From: Acetobacterium woodii | GTDB lineage: Bacteria > Bacillota > Clostridia > Eubacteriales > Eubacteriaceae | Direction: 5' to 3' | DNA length: 64,000 nucleotides | Assembly (NCBI GenBank): GCA_016213825.1 | Contig: JACQZP010000024.1 | Coordinates: 48,027 to 112,026, forward strand | Part shown: in pieces, positions 44,682 to 53,171 of the stretch | Layout: every line of letters starts with the position of its first letter | Numbering within the stretch: position 1 is the first letter of the stretch | Notes under the pieces: generated by a model | The model's database searches: none | The model's input: only the letters and a program-made list of their open reading frames with translations | What the model was told of the DNA's origin: nothing | Program-made: the position numbers and the translations under genes

Positions 44682-46481
44682 TTATAACAAGCCTAATTTT
44701 TCCAGACGTTCTTCGGTAGGAATCCCATCTTCGTCCCAGCCACGTTCTTTGTAGTACAGTGGCAGTAATTCATCCAATTTATGAACCCAACCTTTGGTTG
44801 GTCCTTCCGGCATTTCTTCTTCTAAGAAACGCGGTGGCAGGGTATCTTCATCGGGTGAAATACCAGCTTCTAAATTGAAAAGTTTTTCCAGATTCCAGAT
44901 CCGTTCGCCGGCTAACAGCACATCATCAGCTGACCAGTTTGTGCCTAAAGTTTCATTTAACATGTCAGCATATTGTTGGGCACCCAACGCAAATGAGGTA
45001 AACAGACATAAGCCGGTGGAGTCAATGACAGCGGTCAGATCCTGGAAGATTTTTGCCCAGGTTGGTTTTCCGGCTAATTCAAAGCGATCCAGTTTTTCCG
45101 GCAAGCCCAGAATTTCCGGTGAGATCAGGTAGCCACGCACATGACAGCCGCCACGGTTGGAGGTTGCATATTGCAGACCCATGCCCTGGATTCCACGAGG
45201 GTCATAAGCTGGCAGATCCTGTTTTTTAACAGACATGGAGTATTCGGGAACACCGAAGAAATCAGCCAGTCGGTAGGAGCCCCGGGCCAGTAAATCGCCA
45301 AAGCCTTCCCGGTTACCCATTTTCTTGAGCCAGTGAACCACTGAATCCGCGTTGCCGAACTTCAGGATCACGTCGTCATCGAGCATTTCATCGGTGATAT
45401 AACCCCGTTGATAGAGTTCCATGGCAGCGGCCAGGGTTGCTCCGGCTGAGATGGTATCAATTCCCAGTTCATTACACCAGTAGTTGGCGTCGATAACCAC
45501 TTCCATGTCATCAATGCCTAAATCACCGGCAAATACCCAGAGGGTTTCATATTCGGGTCCGCCAATGCCATCTGGACTCTTGTCACTTTTTACCCAGCGG
45601 CCGCAGCCAATCGGACAATGATGACAGGGATTCCGTTTAATCAGGTATTTTTCGGTCAAGGTTTCACCGCTGACGGCTTCAGCGTCAGGATCCTGACCAC
45701 CCTGGAAGTTGTTGGTCGGGTAAACCCCATGTTCATTGATAATATTAACCAGTACTGCGGTGCCGTAAGTTGGCAGACCACCACCGGTGACACCGTTTTC
45801 TTTTAGCAGAGTTCGACATTCTTTAGTAACGGCTTTTAAGCCGTCAGGATTGGCGATTTCCGGTTTCAGGTTGCCCTTAACGGTAATGGCTTTAAGGTTT
45901 TTCGAACCCATCACCGCCCCAACGCCGGAACGACCAGCGGCACGGTCTTTTTCGTTCATGATCGCGGCCATCTGGGACAATTTTTCACCAGCTGGACCGA
46001 TGGTTAAAACCTTGGCGCCGGGTTGTTTTTCTTTTAGCAGATCGCTGGTTTCGGAAACCATTTTGCCCCATAAATCAAGCGCTGGTAAAATTTCAACCTT
46101 TTCTTCATCAATGCTGATGTAAACTGGCAGGCTGGCTTTGCCTTCAATAATGATGGCATCGTAACCGGCATATTTCAGGTAGGCGCCCCATTCGCCGCCG
46201 GAGTTTGATGACGCAATACAACCAGTCAATGGTGATTTGGTAACGACCATGTACCGACCACCGGTAGGAGTCGCTGTTCCAGACAACGGACCATTGATAA
46301 AGACAATTTTATTTTCTGCGGCAAACGGATCAACTTTTGGATCAACCTCATCCATATAAAGCTTTGTCCCTAAACCACGTCCACCGATATACTTCTTGGC
46401 CAACTCAAAATCAAGATCTTCAGTGCCAATTTCACCGGTCGTCAAATTAATACGTAATATTTTTCCCATGTAACCAAACAT
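44682..46481 (-). CDS. aor: Tungsten-dependent aldehyde:ferredoxin oxidoreductase
   Basis: Protein of 599 aa, the typical AOR length. The N-terminal domain (MGKILRINLTTGEI, GPLSGTATPTGGRYMVVTKSPLTGCIASSNSGG) binds the tungstopterin. The [4Fe-4S] motif is CHHCPIGCGRW (residues ~290-300), with the final Cys in DSTGLCLFTSF (near residue 497). The enzyme interconverts aldehydes and acids with ferredoxin, linking acetate to ethanol or detoxifying aldehydes. The radical-SAM maturase is next downstream. Its short leader is the presumed target of the two stand-alone RNAs. ATG 46481 has AGGAGG eight bases upstream. Confidence 0.93.
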   Translation of the reverse strand: MFGYMGKILRINLTTGEIGTEDLDFELAKKYIGGRGLGTKLYMDEVDPKVDPFAAENKIVFINGPLSGTATPTGGRYMVVTKSPLTGCIASSNSGGEWGAYLKYAGYDAIIIEGKASLPVYISIDEEKVEILPALDLWGKMVSETSDLLKEKQPGAKVLTIGPAGEKLSQMAAIMNEKDRAAGRSGVGAVMGSKNLKAITVKGNLKPEIANPDGLKAVTKECRTLLKENGVTGGGLPTYGTAVLVNIINEHGVYPTNNFQGGQDPDAEAVSGETLTEKYLIKRNPCHHCPIGCGRWVKSDKSPDGIGGPEYETLWVFAGDLGIDDMEVVIDANYWCNELGIDTISAGATLAAAMELYQRGYITDEMLDDDVILKFGNADSVVHWLKKMGNREGFGDLLARGSYRLADFFGVPEYSMSVKKQDLPAYDPRGIQGMGLQYATSNRGGCHVRGYLISPEILGLPEKLDRFELAGKPTWAKIFQDLTAVIDSTGLCLFTSFALGAQQYADMLNETLGTNWSADDVLLAGERIWNLEKLFNLEAGISPDEDTLPPRFLEEEMPEGPTKGWVHKLDELLPLYYKERGWDEDGIPTEERLEKLGLL

Positions 46482-46551
46482 TTCGTACGCCTCCTAAATT
46501 TTATTTATTTGTAACCATGATCATTATATCCAAATTTTGCACATCTTTCAA
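46482..46551 (-). promoter_or_regulatory. AOR promoter and leader with antisense target
   Basis: On the minus strand TTGAAA (46546-46551), a 17-nt spacer and TATAAT (46523-46528) place the start at about 46516. The leader begins GGUUACAAAU and reaches the Shine-Dalgarno AGGAGG at 46490-46495. The segment 46493-46516, from +1 through half of the Shine-Dalgarno, is the complement of the 24-nt block in both stand-alone RNAs (one G-U pair). The promoter itself is not repeated at those loci. Confidence 0.75.
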
Positions 46552-46688
46552 TGGATTAAAGGAAATTTATGGTAAAGAGCAAAAATTTACAGTATTTATT
46601 TGATACAATGTTCGTTTTTTGATCGTTTATCAGCAAATATTTGTATTTGTTGGTACATTCCCTCGTTATGAAGTGACACAAAATAAAA

Positions 46689-46722
46689 CCCCGACAGTTA
46701 GCAACTGTCGGGGCACGAAAAA
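46689..46722 (-). terminator. Terminator after the metal ATPase gene
   Basis: CCCCGACAGTT-agc-AACTGTCGGGG stem followed by TTTTATTTT on the minus strand. Confidence 0.88.
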
Positions 46723-46751
46723 TCGTTGATTATTTTGTTCTTGTTTAAGTT

Positions 46752-48959
46752 TTAGACTCTGTTCTTTTGCCAGAATCCCCGGTATCTTAAGATCCGGGTG
46801 GTGTTTAAAATAGTCAGGATGGCTGCACCCACATCGGCAAAGATGGCCAGGTACATTTCCCCCATGCCAAAGAAGGTCATGGTCAGCACAGTGATTTTAA
46901 TACCCAGTGCCAAAACAATATTCTGAATCATGATTCGTCTGGTATATTTTGCGATGTCCACTGATTTAACTATGTCCATGGGATCATCCTTCATCAGAAT
47001 AATATCGGCTGCTTCAATGGCGGCATCTGAACCGAGGGCTCCCATGGCAATGCCGGCATCCGCCATGGCCAGCACTGGGGCGTCATTCATGCCGTCACCC
47101 ACAAAGATGGTTTTTCCGTCTTTATTATCTGTTTTTATTTGCTCAAAGGCGGCGACCTTATCCTGGGGCAAGCAATCCCCCAATACTTCATCCAGCATCA
47201 GTTGTTTTCCAATCTGGTTGGCAACTCGTGCATTATCACCACTAAGCATGACGGTCTTTTTAACTCCCAACTTTTTTAACTGCTGCAAGGCGGCCAAGGC
47301 ATTTGCTTTAACCATATCACCTAACACCAGGTATCCGGCCAGCTTACCGTTAATGGCAATATAGACAATGGTACCCTCTTCTTCGTTTTCGTTCAAGTTA
47401 ATCTGATGACCCTGAAGCAGGCTTCTGTTTCCGGCCAGAATCATCTGTCCATCGACTTCCACCTGGGTTCCTTTGCCGGGAATTTCCGAGTAGTTTTTCA
47501 AACTCGCTTCATCCACCACTATTTGAGCGTGGGCGGTGATTGCTTTACCAATCGGATGGTTGGAATAGCGTTCCCCAGCGGCGGCTGCGGTCAGCAGATC
47601 GGCCTCAGTAAAACCAGATGCCGGTTCGGTTTTGATGACCTTGAATTCGCCCTGGGTGAGGGTTCCGGTTTTATCAAAGACGAACACACTGCTCTGATAA
47701 AGAACATCCAGATAATTGCCGCCTTTGATCAGTACCCCTTCTTTGGAAGCCCGACCAATCCCGCCAAAATAACTGATGGGAATGGACAAAACCAAAGCAC
47801 AGGGACAGGATACCACCAGAAAGATCAGACTTTGGTAAAACCAGGTTTCCCAGGAAGCGCCTGAGATTACCAGCGGTGGGATAATCGCCATGGCAATGGC
47901 TGAAAAAACCACAATGGGGGTATAATAATGAGAAAACTTGGTAATGAACTTTTCAGTTTTCCCCTTTTTATCACTGGCTTCCTCAATCAGATGTATGATT
48001 TTCATGGCGGTGGAGTTTTCATAGTCTTTCGTAACCAGGACCTTTAAAACAGCATTACCATTAATCATCCCGCTTAAGATCTCATCGCCTTTTTCAGCTT
48101 TTCGTGGATAAGATTCCCCGGTCAGTGGGGAGGTATCCAAATGTGAGACCCCCTGGAGGATCACCCCGTCTGCCGGGACTTTTTCACCTGGTTTGATAAC
48201 AAGCACATCGCCAACCTTGACCTGTTTGGCATCAATAACCACCTCCCCTTCGGGACTGACCCGATTGGCGGTGATGGCATTAAAGCTGATGGTTTCGGCA
48301 ATGGACCGTCGGGCGTTGTCCACGGCCCGATCCTGAAAATATTCGCCGATGCCGAAAAAGATCATAACTCCGGCTGCTTCCGGCCATTGCATTAAAACCA
48401 GGGCCCCAAAAGTGGCAATGGTCATCAGGAAATTCTCATCAAAAATCTGCCCGTGTCCAATATTTCGAAATGCCAGCAGAATAACATGATATCCTGCCAG
48501 TAAATAGGCCCCTAAAAAAACGCCAATGGTCAATATCTCCAGATTTGCTGGGAGCGTTGCCTGAAAAACAAAACCAAGAAGAAATAAGCCAATAGCTGTG
48601 ATCAATTCGATCTTTTGCCGTTGATCCATTTCGCCCTGAGCATGTCCCGGTCCATGAGCGATGGCTACTTCATGAGTCCCATGGTTATGACCATCTTCGT
48701 GGCCGTCGCATCCGCAAGGTGCCGTTGCCACTGCCTGTTTTCGGTTCATCGAGACCACCACATGAGGCTCCAGTGAGTGAACCAACTTGACAACCGCATT
48801 ATAGGTTTCTTCCTGAGCGAACCCTTCACACTCTTCAATGACCAACGACCCGGTGGCCAAAGACAAGCTTGCTTCTCTGACATTAGGCATTTTGCTAACC
48901 AACTTTTCTATTTTGCCTGCACAATTTGCACAGTTAAGTCCTTCTAAAAATAATTTCAT
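46752..48959 (-). CDS. Heavy-metal P1B-type ATPase (Zn/Cd/Pb exporter type)
   Basis: Protein of 735 aa. An N-terminal HMA domain has GLNCANCAGKIEK (residues ~8-20), followed by a His/Asp/Gly-rich segment (GCDGHEDGHNHGTHE, residues ~82-96) that could bind metal. The P-type core has SCPCALVLS (CPC metal site), DKTGTLTQGE (phosphorylated Asp), HPIGKAI and GDGMNDAPVLAMADAGIAMG. CPC with a C-terminal ILNTTRILR segment fits ZntA/CadA exporters. It lies 41 nt downstream of an ArsR-type repressor gene, so metal-induced efflux is likely. Confidence 0.92.
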   Translation of the reverse strand: MKLFLEGLNCANCAGKIEKLVSKMPNVREASLSLATGSLVIEECEGFAQEETYNAVVKLVHSLEPHVVVSMNRKQAVATAPCGCDGHEDGHNHGTHEVAIAHGPGHAQGEMDQRQKIELITAIGLFLLGFVFQATLPANLEILTIGVFLGAYLLAGYHVILLAFRNIGHGQIFDENFLMTIATFGALVLMQWPEAAGVMIFFGIGEYFQDRAVDNARRSIAETISFNAITANRVSPEGEVVIDAKQVKVGDVLVIKPGEKVPADGVILQGVSHLDTSPLTGESYPRKAEKGDEILSGMINGNAVLKVLVTKDYENSTAMKIIHLIEEASDKKGKTEKFITKFSHYYTPIVVFSAIAMAIIPPLVISGASWETWFYQSLIFLVVSCPCALVLSIPISYFGGIGRASKEGVLIKGGNYLDVLYQSSVFVFDKTGTLTQGEFKVIKTEPASGFTEADLLTAAAAGERYSNHPIGKAITAHAQIVVDEASLKNYSEIPGKGTQVEVDGQMILAGNRSLLQGHQINLNENEEEGTIVYIAINGKLAGYLVLGDMVKANALAALQQLKKLGVKKTVMLSGDNARVANQIGKQLMLDEVLGDCLPQDKVAAFEQIKTDNKDGKTIFVGDGMNDAPVLAMADAGIAMGALGSDAAIEAADIILMKDDPMDIVKSVDIAKYTRRIMIQNIVLALGIKITVLTMTFFGMGEMYLAIFADVGAAILTILNTTRILRYRGFWQKNRV

Positions 48960-49000
48960 GCTGCCAACCTCTTTTCAGTTACATTTACCTAAACGGTAAT

Positions 49001-49312
49001 TTAATGATGACTTAAATGGGTGATCGTCAAAAGAACGATGACCTCTACATGGGCATCATCCAAATGATAAAATTTCATCTGCCCTTCTTTGCGATAGCTG
49101 ATAATCCGTTTATCTTTTAAAATTCTCAATTGATGGGATACTGCCGTTCGGCTGACATCCACCAAATCAACAATATCGTTGACACACAGCTCGCCATTTT
49201 CAAATAACGCACTGACAATCTTTATCCGGGTGGAATCTCCCAACACCTTAAAAAATTCGGCAACCTCAAATAAGGTTTCCTCGGTATGGTCGTTTTTCAA
49301 AACTTTATCCAT
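49001..49312 (-). CDS. ArsR/SmtB-family metal-responsive repressor
   Basis: Protein of 103 aa with a winged helix (residues ~20-85, STRIKIVSALFENGELCVNDI, VSRTAVSHQLRILKDKRII). The C-terminal helix has DDAHVEVIVLLTITHLSHH, giving the Asp, His, His, His pattern of alpha-5 zinc-sensing sites. One Cys in ELCVND corresponds to part of the CadC-type alpha-3 site. It likely represses itself and the ATPase until zinc or cadmium binds. Confidence 0.9.
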   Translation of the reverse strand: MDKVLKNDHTEETLFEVAEFFKVLGDSTRIKIVSALFENGELCVNDIVDLVDVSRTAVSHQLRILKDKRIISYRKEGQMKFYHLDDAHVEVIVLLTITHLSHH

Positions 49313-49326
49313 ATCTTCTCCTTAAT

Positions 49327-49348
49327 ATGTGAACACTTGCTCACTCAT
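49327..49348. promoter_or_regulatory. Probable ArsR operator
   Basis: TGTGAACACTTGCTCACTCA contains an imperfect inverted repeat (TGAACA/TGCTCA) of the kind bound by CadC/SmtB repressors, just before the repressor start. Inferred. Confidence 0.5.
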
Positions 49349-49507
49349 TGACATCATGGTAGCATATTTCTTTTTCAAAATCAAGCCCTATTTTCAAGCA
49401 TTATTTTAGCTTCAATAAATATTGACATTTGTAATAAATAATGATAATTTGAGTTGTGAAAACAATTTCAGATAATTCTATTTTAACGAATAAAGGTCGG
49501 TGAAAAA

Positions 49508-50665
49508 ATGAGCGATGCCAAACAATTATTGGCCGAACGATTGACCCGTATAGAAAAAGCAGTAAATCTTGAAAAGCCGGATCGCATCCCTATTTTTGCG
49601 TTGAACGGACCCGAGGTAGCCATCGACTATTGTGGTCGTTCGCTCAAATCCGCAACCTGGAACCTTGAGCTGGTCAGGGAGTGCCTGCCCGTTTATTACA
49701 AGGATATGAAAGTCGATGCTGCTGCCGCCACTTTTTTAAGATGTCCGGGAATGTATACTACCATCGGGTCACAAAATTTTATTCCCAATAAAGATGGCTT
49801 TATGCAGCATCCTGAGGTCTGTGGGATGCTGTCAACCGAATATGAGGAGCTCATTAAAGATCCCTTTAAAACCTTGGTGGAAAAGGTCCTTCCCCGGCAA
49901 TACAAGGCCTTTGACCAACCCGGTGCTTTAGGTGGACTCAACTTGGCCAAAGGGGCACTCAGTTATCTGCGCCATACCAAAATCCTCCGGGAAATTGATC
50001 AGTACTGTATCGACTCAGTGGAGATCCCGATTATCTTCGACAACATGATCGAAGCGCCTTTTGATTTTTTAGCCGATCAGCTCCGCAGTTTCAAAGGTAT
50101 CTCTGTGGATATGCATCGCTGTCCCGAGCTGGTGGAACAGGCCTGTGAAGCCTTGCTACCATTAATGCTGCGCTGGGGCGTTACTGGGTATTCTGGGGCG
50201 CCGAAAAAAATCCCGGCGATCTTTATGCCCCTTCATATGCCGCCATTCTTAAACCCAAAGCAATTTGAACGGTTTTACTGGCCAACCTTTGAGCGGCTGG
50301 TCAACGGACTCACGGGTCTGGGTTATACAATCACACTATTTATTGAAGGCAACTGGTCGAAATTATATGATTATTTAGGCTGTTTAAATCCTAATGTGGT
50401 GGGCATATTTGAATATGGTGATATGAAGGTGATTAAAGAAAAGGTGGGGAAAACCATGTGTATCATGGGTAACTACCCCATTGAAGCTTTAAAATCTGAC
50501 TCGACGGAACAGTGTATCGATATTGCCAAAAAAATGATTGATGATGCTGCTCCCGGCGGCGGCTATATTTTTACCACCGGTAAGTCGATTCTGCGAGGCA
50601 AAGGTCTGGATTTAGAGAAACTCCAGGCTGTTCATCAGTACGTTATTGATCATGGAAAATACTAG
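49508..50665 (+). CDS. Uroporphyrinogen decarboxylase-family methyltransferase (MtaA/CmuA-like)
   Basis: TIM-barrel protein of 385 aa of the URO-D superfamily. Recognisable parts are ERLTRIEKAVNLEKPDRIPIFAL at the start, DNMIEAPFDFLADQLRSFKG, PLHMPPFLNPKQFERFYWPTFE and GGGYIFTTGKSILRGKG. In acetogens such proteins move methyl groups between a methylated corrinoid protein and another acceptor; true heme synthesis is less likely given the lack of the N-terminal URO-D signature. The donor cannot be inferred. It is followed 11 nt later by a 50-aa ORF and a terminator. Confidence 0.8.
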   Translation: MSDAKQLLAERLTRIEKAVNLEKPDRIPIFALNGPEVAIDYCGRSLKSATWNLELVRECLPVYYKDMKVDAAAATFLRCPGMYTTIGSQNFIPNKDGFMQHPEVCGMLSTEYEELIKDPFKTLVEKVLPRQYKAFDQPGALGGLNLAKGALSYLRHTKILREIDQYCIDSVEIPIIFDNMIEAPFDFLADQLRSFKGISVDMHRCPELVEQACEALLPLMLRWGVTGYSGAPKKIPAIFMPLHMPPFLNPKQFERFYWPTFERLVNGLTGLGYTITLFIEGNWSKLYDYLGCLNPNVVGIFEYGDMKVIKEKVGKTMCIMGNYPIEALKSDSTEQCIDIAKKMIDDAAPGGGYIFTTGKSILRGKGLDLEKLQAVHQYVIDHGKY

Positions 50666-50676
50666 AGAGGTGTCAC

Positions 50677-50829
50677 ATGGAAACCATTAAATCTGAATAT
50701 TTAGATTATTTTGAAACCTATGCTGCCCGACATCCAGAACTGACTGAAGAGGATGTTGCCATCATGGCTGATCCCTGGGATGTGAATGAAGACGTGCTAT
50801 TGGGATACGTTTTATCTTTGCTGATCTAA
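50677..50829 (+). CDS. 50-aa acidic small protein coupled to the URO-D methyltransferase
   Basis: ATG 50677 follows AGAGAGG and the frame stays open for 50 codons (METIKSEYLDYFETYAARHP... ending GYVLSLLI). It starts 11 nt after the methyltransferase stop and ends before a strong terminator, so both are in one mRNA. The composition is acidic (pattern LTEEDVAIMADPWDVNEDVL) with no Cys or membrane helix. I do not recognise a family. It could be a small subunit or stabiliser of the methyltransferase. Confidence 0.6.
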   Translation: METIKSEYLDYFETYAARHPELTEEDVAIMADPWDVNEDVLLGYVLSLLI

Positions 50830-50860
50830 ATATAGACGGCAAGTGTTTTTTCCACTATCT

Positions 50861-50902
50861 AAAAAGCCAGGATGTGATCAATCACATCCTGGCTCAGTTT
50901 TT
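50861..50902 (+). terminator. Terminator after the methyltransferase unit
   Basis: GCCAGGATGTGAT/ATCACATCCTGGC, 13-bp stem with A and T tracts at the sides. Confidence 0.88.
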
Positions 50903-50987
50903 GTTCCTAATTTTATAGCCCATACTCTTTATTCTTTCGCCTCTTAAAATAACTACCATCTGACGGTTGTCTTAAGAGCGATTTCAA

Positions 50988-51815
50988 TTAAAAGGATCTG
51001 AGCAAATCGATTTCTTTTTTATAATCCAAGGTATTCTCCTGGGGCGTTTCCAGAAAAAAGGGCAGTGATTTGAGTTGTGGATGGGTGACAATCCGCTTGA
51101 ATGCCTCCACCCCCAAGGTGCCGAAGCCAATTTTCTCATGACGGTCTTTGTTACTGCCAAAGGGCATCATGCTGTCATTGAGATGTATACATTTTAAATA
51201 GTCCAGGCCGATGACCCGATCAAACTCCTCCAATACTCCATCCAGATTTCCAACCACATCATAGCCGCCGGAATAAACATGACAGGTATCCAGACAGATC
51301 CCCATTTTTTCCTTCAGATTGACCCGATCGATAATCAACTTCAATTCTTCAAAGTTTCTGCCGATTTCAGTGCCCTTACCAGACATGGTTTCTAAAACAA
51401 CCATTGTTTTCTGATCTGCCCACATTTCATCATTGAGAATTTCGGCAATCCACTCGATGCCCTTTTCCACGCCCTGCCCTGTATGACTGCCAGGGTGAAA
51501 ATTATAAAGTTCACAGGGTAGTTCTTCCAGGCGCATCAGATCATCTTTAAAGATCATTCTGGCAAACTCCCGGGTTTCCGGCTTTGCTGAACACATATTG
51601 AGCGTATAGGGTGCATGCGCCAACAGTGGTCCAAAGCCCTGGTTGTCCATGATGGTCTTAAGCCCAGCTACATCTTTTTCGTCAATGGCTTTGGCCTTAC
51701 CACCTCTGGGGTTTCGGGTGAAAAACTGAAAGGTATTAGCATTAATTTTCAGGGCTTCTTCACCCGCTTTTTTAAATCCACCTGCTATCGAAAGGTGCGG
51801 TCCGATGATTAACAT
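50988..51815 (-). CDS. nfo: Endonuclease IV
   Basis: Protein of 275 aa of the AP endonuclease 2 family. Motifs: [17 protein letters not shown] at the start, [11 protein letters not shown] (zinc His), [48 protein letters not shown] and FFLETPQE. It cuts at abasic sites with three zinc ions. I start at ATG 51815 (MLIIGPH), since the ATG three codons earlier has no room for its ribosome site. Confidence 0.93.
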   Translation of the reverse strand: MLIIGPHLSIAGGFKKAGEEALKINANTFQFFTRNPRGGKAKAIDEKDVAGLKTIMDNQGFGPLLAHAPYTLNMCSAKPETREFARMIFKDDLMRLEELPCELYNFHPGSHTGQGVEKGIEWIAEILNDEMWADQKTMVVLETMSGKGTEIGRNFEELKLIIDRVNLKEKMGICLDTCHVYSGGYDVVGNLDGVLEEFDRVIGLDYLKCIHLNDSMMPFGSNKDRHEKIGFGTLGVEAFKRIVTHPQLKSLPFFLETPQENTLDYKKEIDLLRSF

Positions 51816-51998
51816 AATATGCATCTCCTTGCTTTTATTAATATATTCATTCTCAGTTTGCATTTATTTTTCTAATTTCATTTCCTATTTTCTCTTTACT
51901 CTACAAATCTTATTTTTAACTTGATTATCCTAATGGGACGAGGTAAAATATAAATGATATTATTTTGAGTAAAAATTTAGTTTCGAAAGGAAAAAAAG

Positions 51999-52526
51999 AT
52001 GAATGATTTTCTAAAAATGTCCAAAACATTGGGGATTGTTGTTGCCGCCCTAATGATCATCCTTGGCTGCCTGATCTTTTTCGCACCGATGTTCGCTGCC
52101 AAAATGATCATGTGGTTTTTTATTGCTGGTCTTATTATTTATGGGATGTTTCACATCATTGTTTTTGCCAAAAGCGAAATCAAGAATGGTTGGAGCCTGA
52201 CCGCCGGTATCATGGCTACCCTGTTGGGGGTATTATTAGTCTTCTCCGATCCATTGTCACGAGCCAGTACATTGGCATTTATGTTGGCATTCATTGCCTT
52301 ATCCACTGGTATGAATCAGATCACTGCTTCTTCAGTTATGAAAAAACAGGGCGCCACCGGAACCGGCTGGTTACTTGCCTCGGGAATCATTAACATGGTA
52401 TTATCGATTTTCTTAATCTTCAACCCATTTGTGATGCTTTTAGGTTTTGGCATCATCGCCGGGGTCTATCTGATCTTCGGCGGGATTGCTCTCTTTGCCG
52501 AAAGCATGTCCACCCATACGCTTTAA
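51999..52526 (+). CDS. HdeD-family membrane protein
   Basis: Protein of 175 aa with about six hydrophobic helices arranged in repeats of the DUF308/HdeD type (LGIVVAALMIILGCLIFFAP, GIMATLLGVLLVFSDP, IAGVYLIFGGIALFAES). HdeD is linked to acid resistance in E. coli; the function in Gram-positives is unknown. GAAAGGAAAAAAAG precedes the ATG. Single gene with terminator. Confidence 0.8.
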   Translation: MNDFLKMSKTLGIVVAALMIILGCLIFFAPMFAAKMIMWFFIAGLIIYGMFHIIVFAKSEIKNGWSLTAGIMATLLGVLLVFSDPLSRASTLAFMLAFIALSTGMNQITASSVMKKQGATGTGWLLASGIINMVLSIFLIFNPFVMLLGFGIIAGVYLIFGGIALFAESMSTHTL

Positions 52527-52530
52527 CTTC

Positions 52531-52563
52531 AAAGGATGTCTCTTAGAGACATCCTTATTTTTT
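52531..52563 (+). terminator. Intrinsic terminator
   Basis: AAGGATGTCTC-tta-GAGACATCCTT followed by ATTTTTT. Confidence 0.88.
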
Positions 52564-52727
52564 ACAGTATACTATATATTTAATTTAAAAATCTATCTTT
52601 TTCAAATCCATAATCCCACAAAAATCTTCTTGCTTTCATAAATAAACCTTGTTTATTTTAGTCCACACTCCTATAATTAATTTATCAACTCTGTTTGGTT
52701 GAAATAACGCCGAAGAAGGTAATAACT

Positions 52728-53006
52728 ATGAAGAAAAGCGAATTAATTACAATCTTTAACACGGTACAAGAAAAATTTGAAGATGCAATCACTGAAGAAT
52801 TTTTTCTTCAGCGTCTGAAACCTTATGCTGACGAAGATGGCTTCGTTGATTATCACAAATTGGCAATGTTTGCCCATAACGAATCTCTGGCATCTGCTAA
52901 AGGCTTCTTTTTCGAAGTACTTTCCGAGATTTTAGTAGATGAAGATGATGTGGTTTTTGAAGACGAACTTGTAGACACTGAATCCCCTGAAGTTACCCCC
53001 GAATAG
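52728..53006 (+). CDS. Small acidic protein of unknown function
   Basis: Protein of 92 aa started at ATG 52728 (MKKSELITIFNTVQEKF) with GAAGGT upstream. It is helical in the first two thirds and very acidic at the end (VDEDDVVFEDELVDTESPE). No motif or family recognised. It lies between HdeD and phosphofructokinase with its own terminator. Confidence 0.6.
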   Translation: MKKSELITIFNTVQEKFEDAITEEFFLQRLKPYADEDGFVDYHKLAMFAHNESLASAKGFFFEVLSEILVDEDDVVFEDELVDTESPEVTPE

Positions 53007-53051
53007 GTTTTACCCCCAGCGGTGGCTAAACCACGATAATTTTTCCTTAAT

Positions 53052-53091
53052 TGGCCAAACAGAAAAAGATGTTTCTGTTTGGCCATTTTTT
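53052..53091. terminator. Intrinsic terminator
   Basis: GGCCAAACAGAAA/TTTCTGTTTGGCC perfect 13-bp stem followed by A and T6 on the plus strand. Confidence 0.88.
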
Positions 53092-53171
53092 CAACAGAAT
53101 ATGATACTCTCAAAATGAATTCTGATAAAAAAGAATCCCACTCTTTTGCAATTAGTTTCTATCTGAAATAT

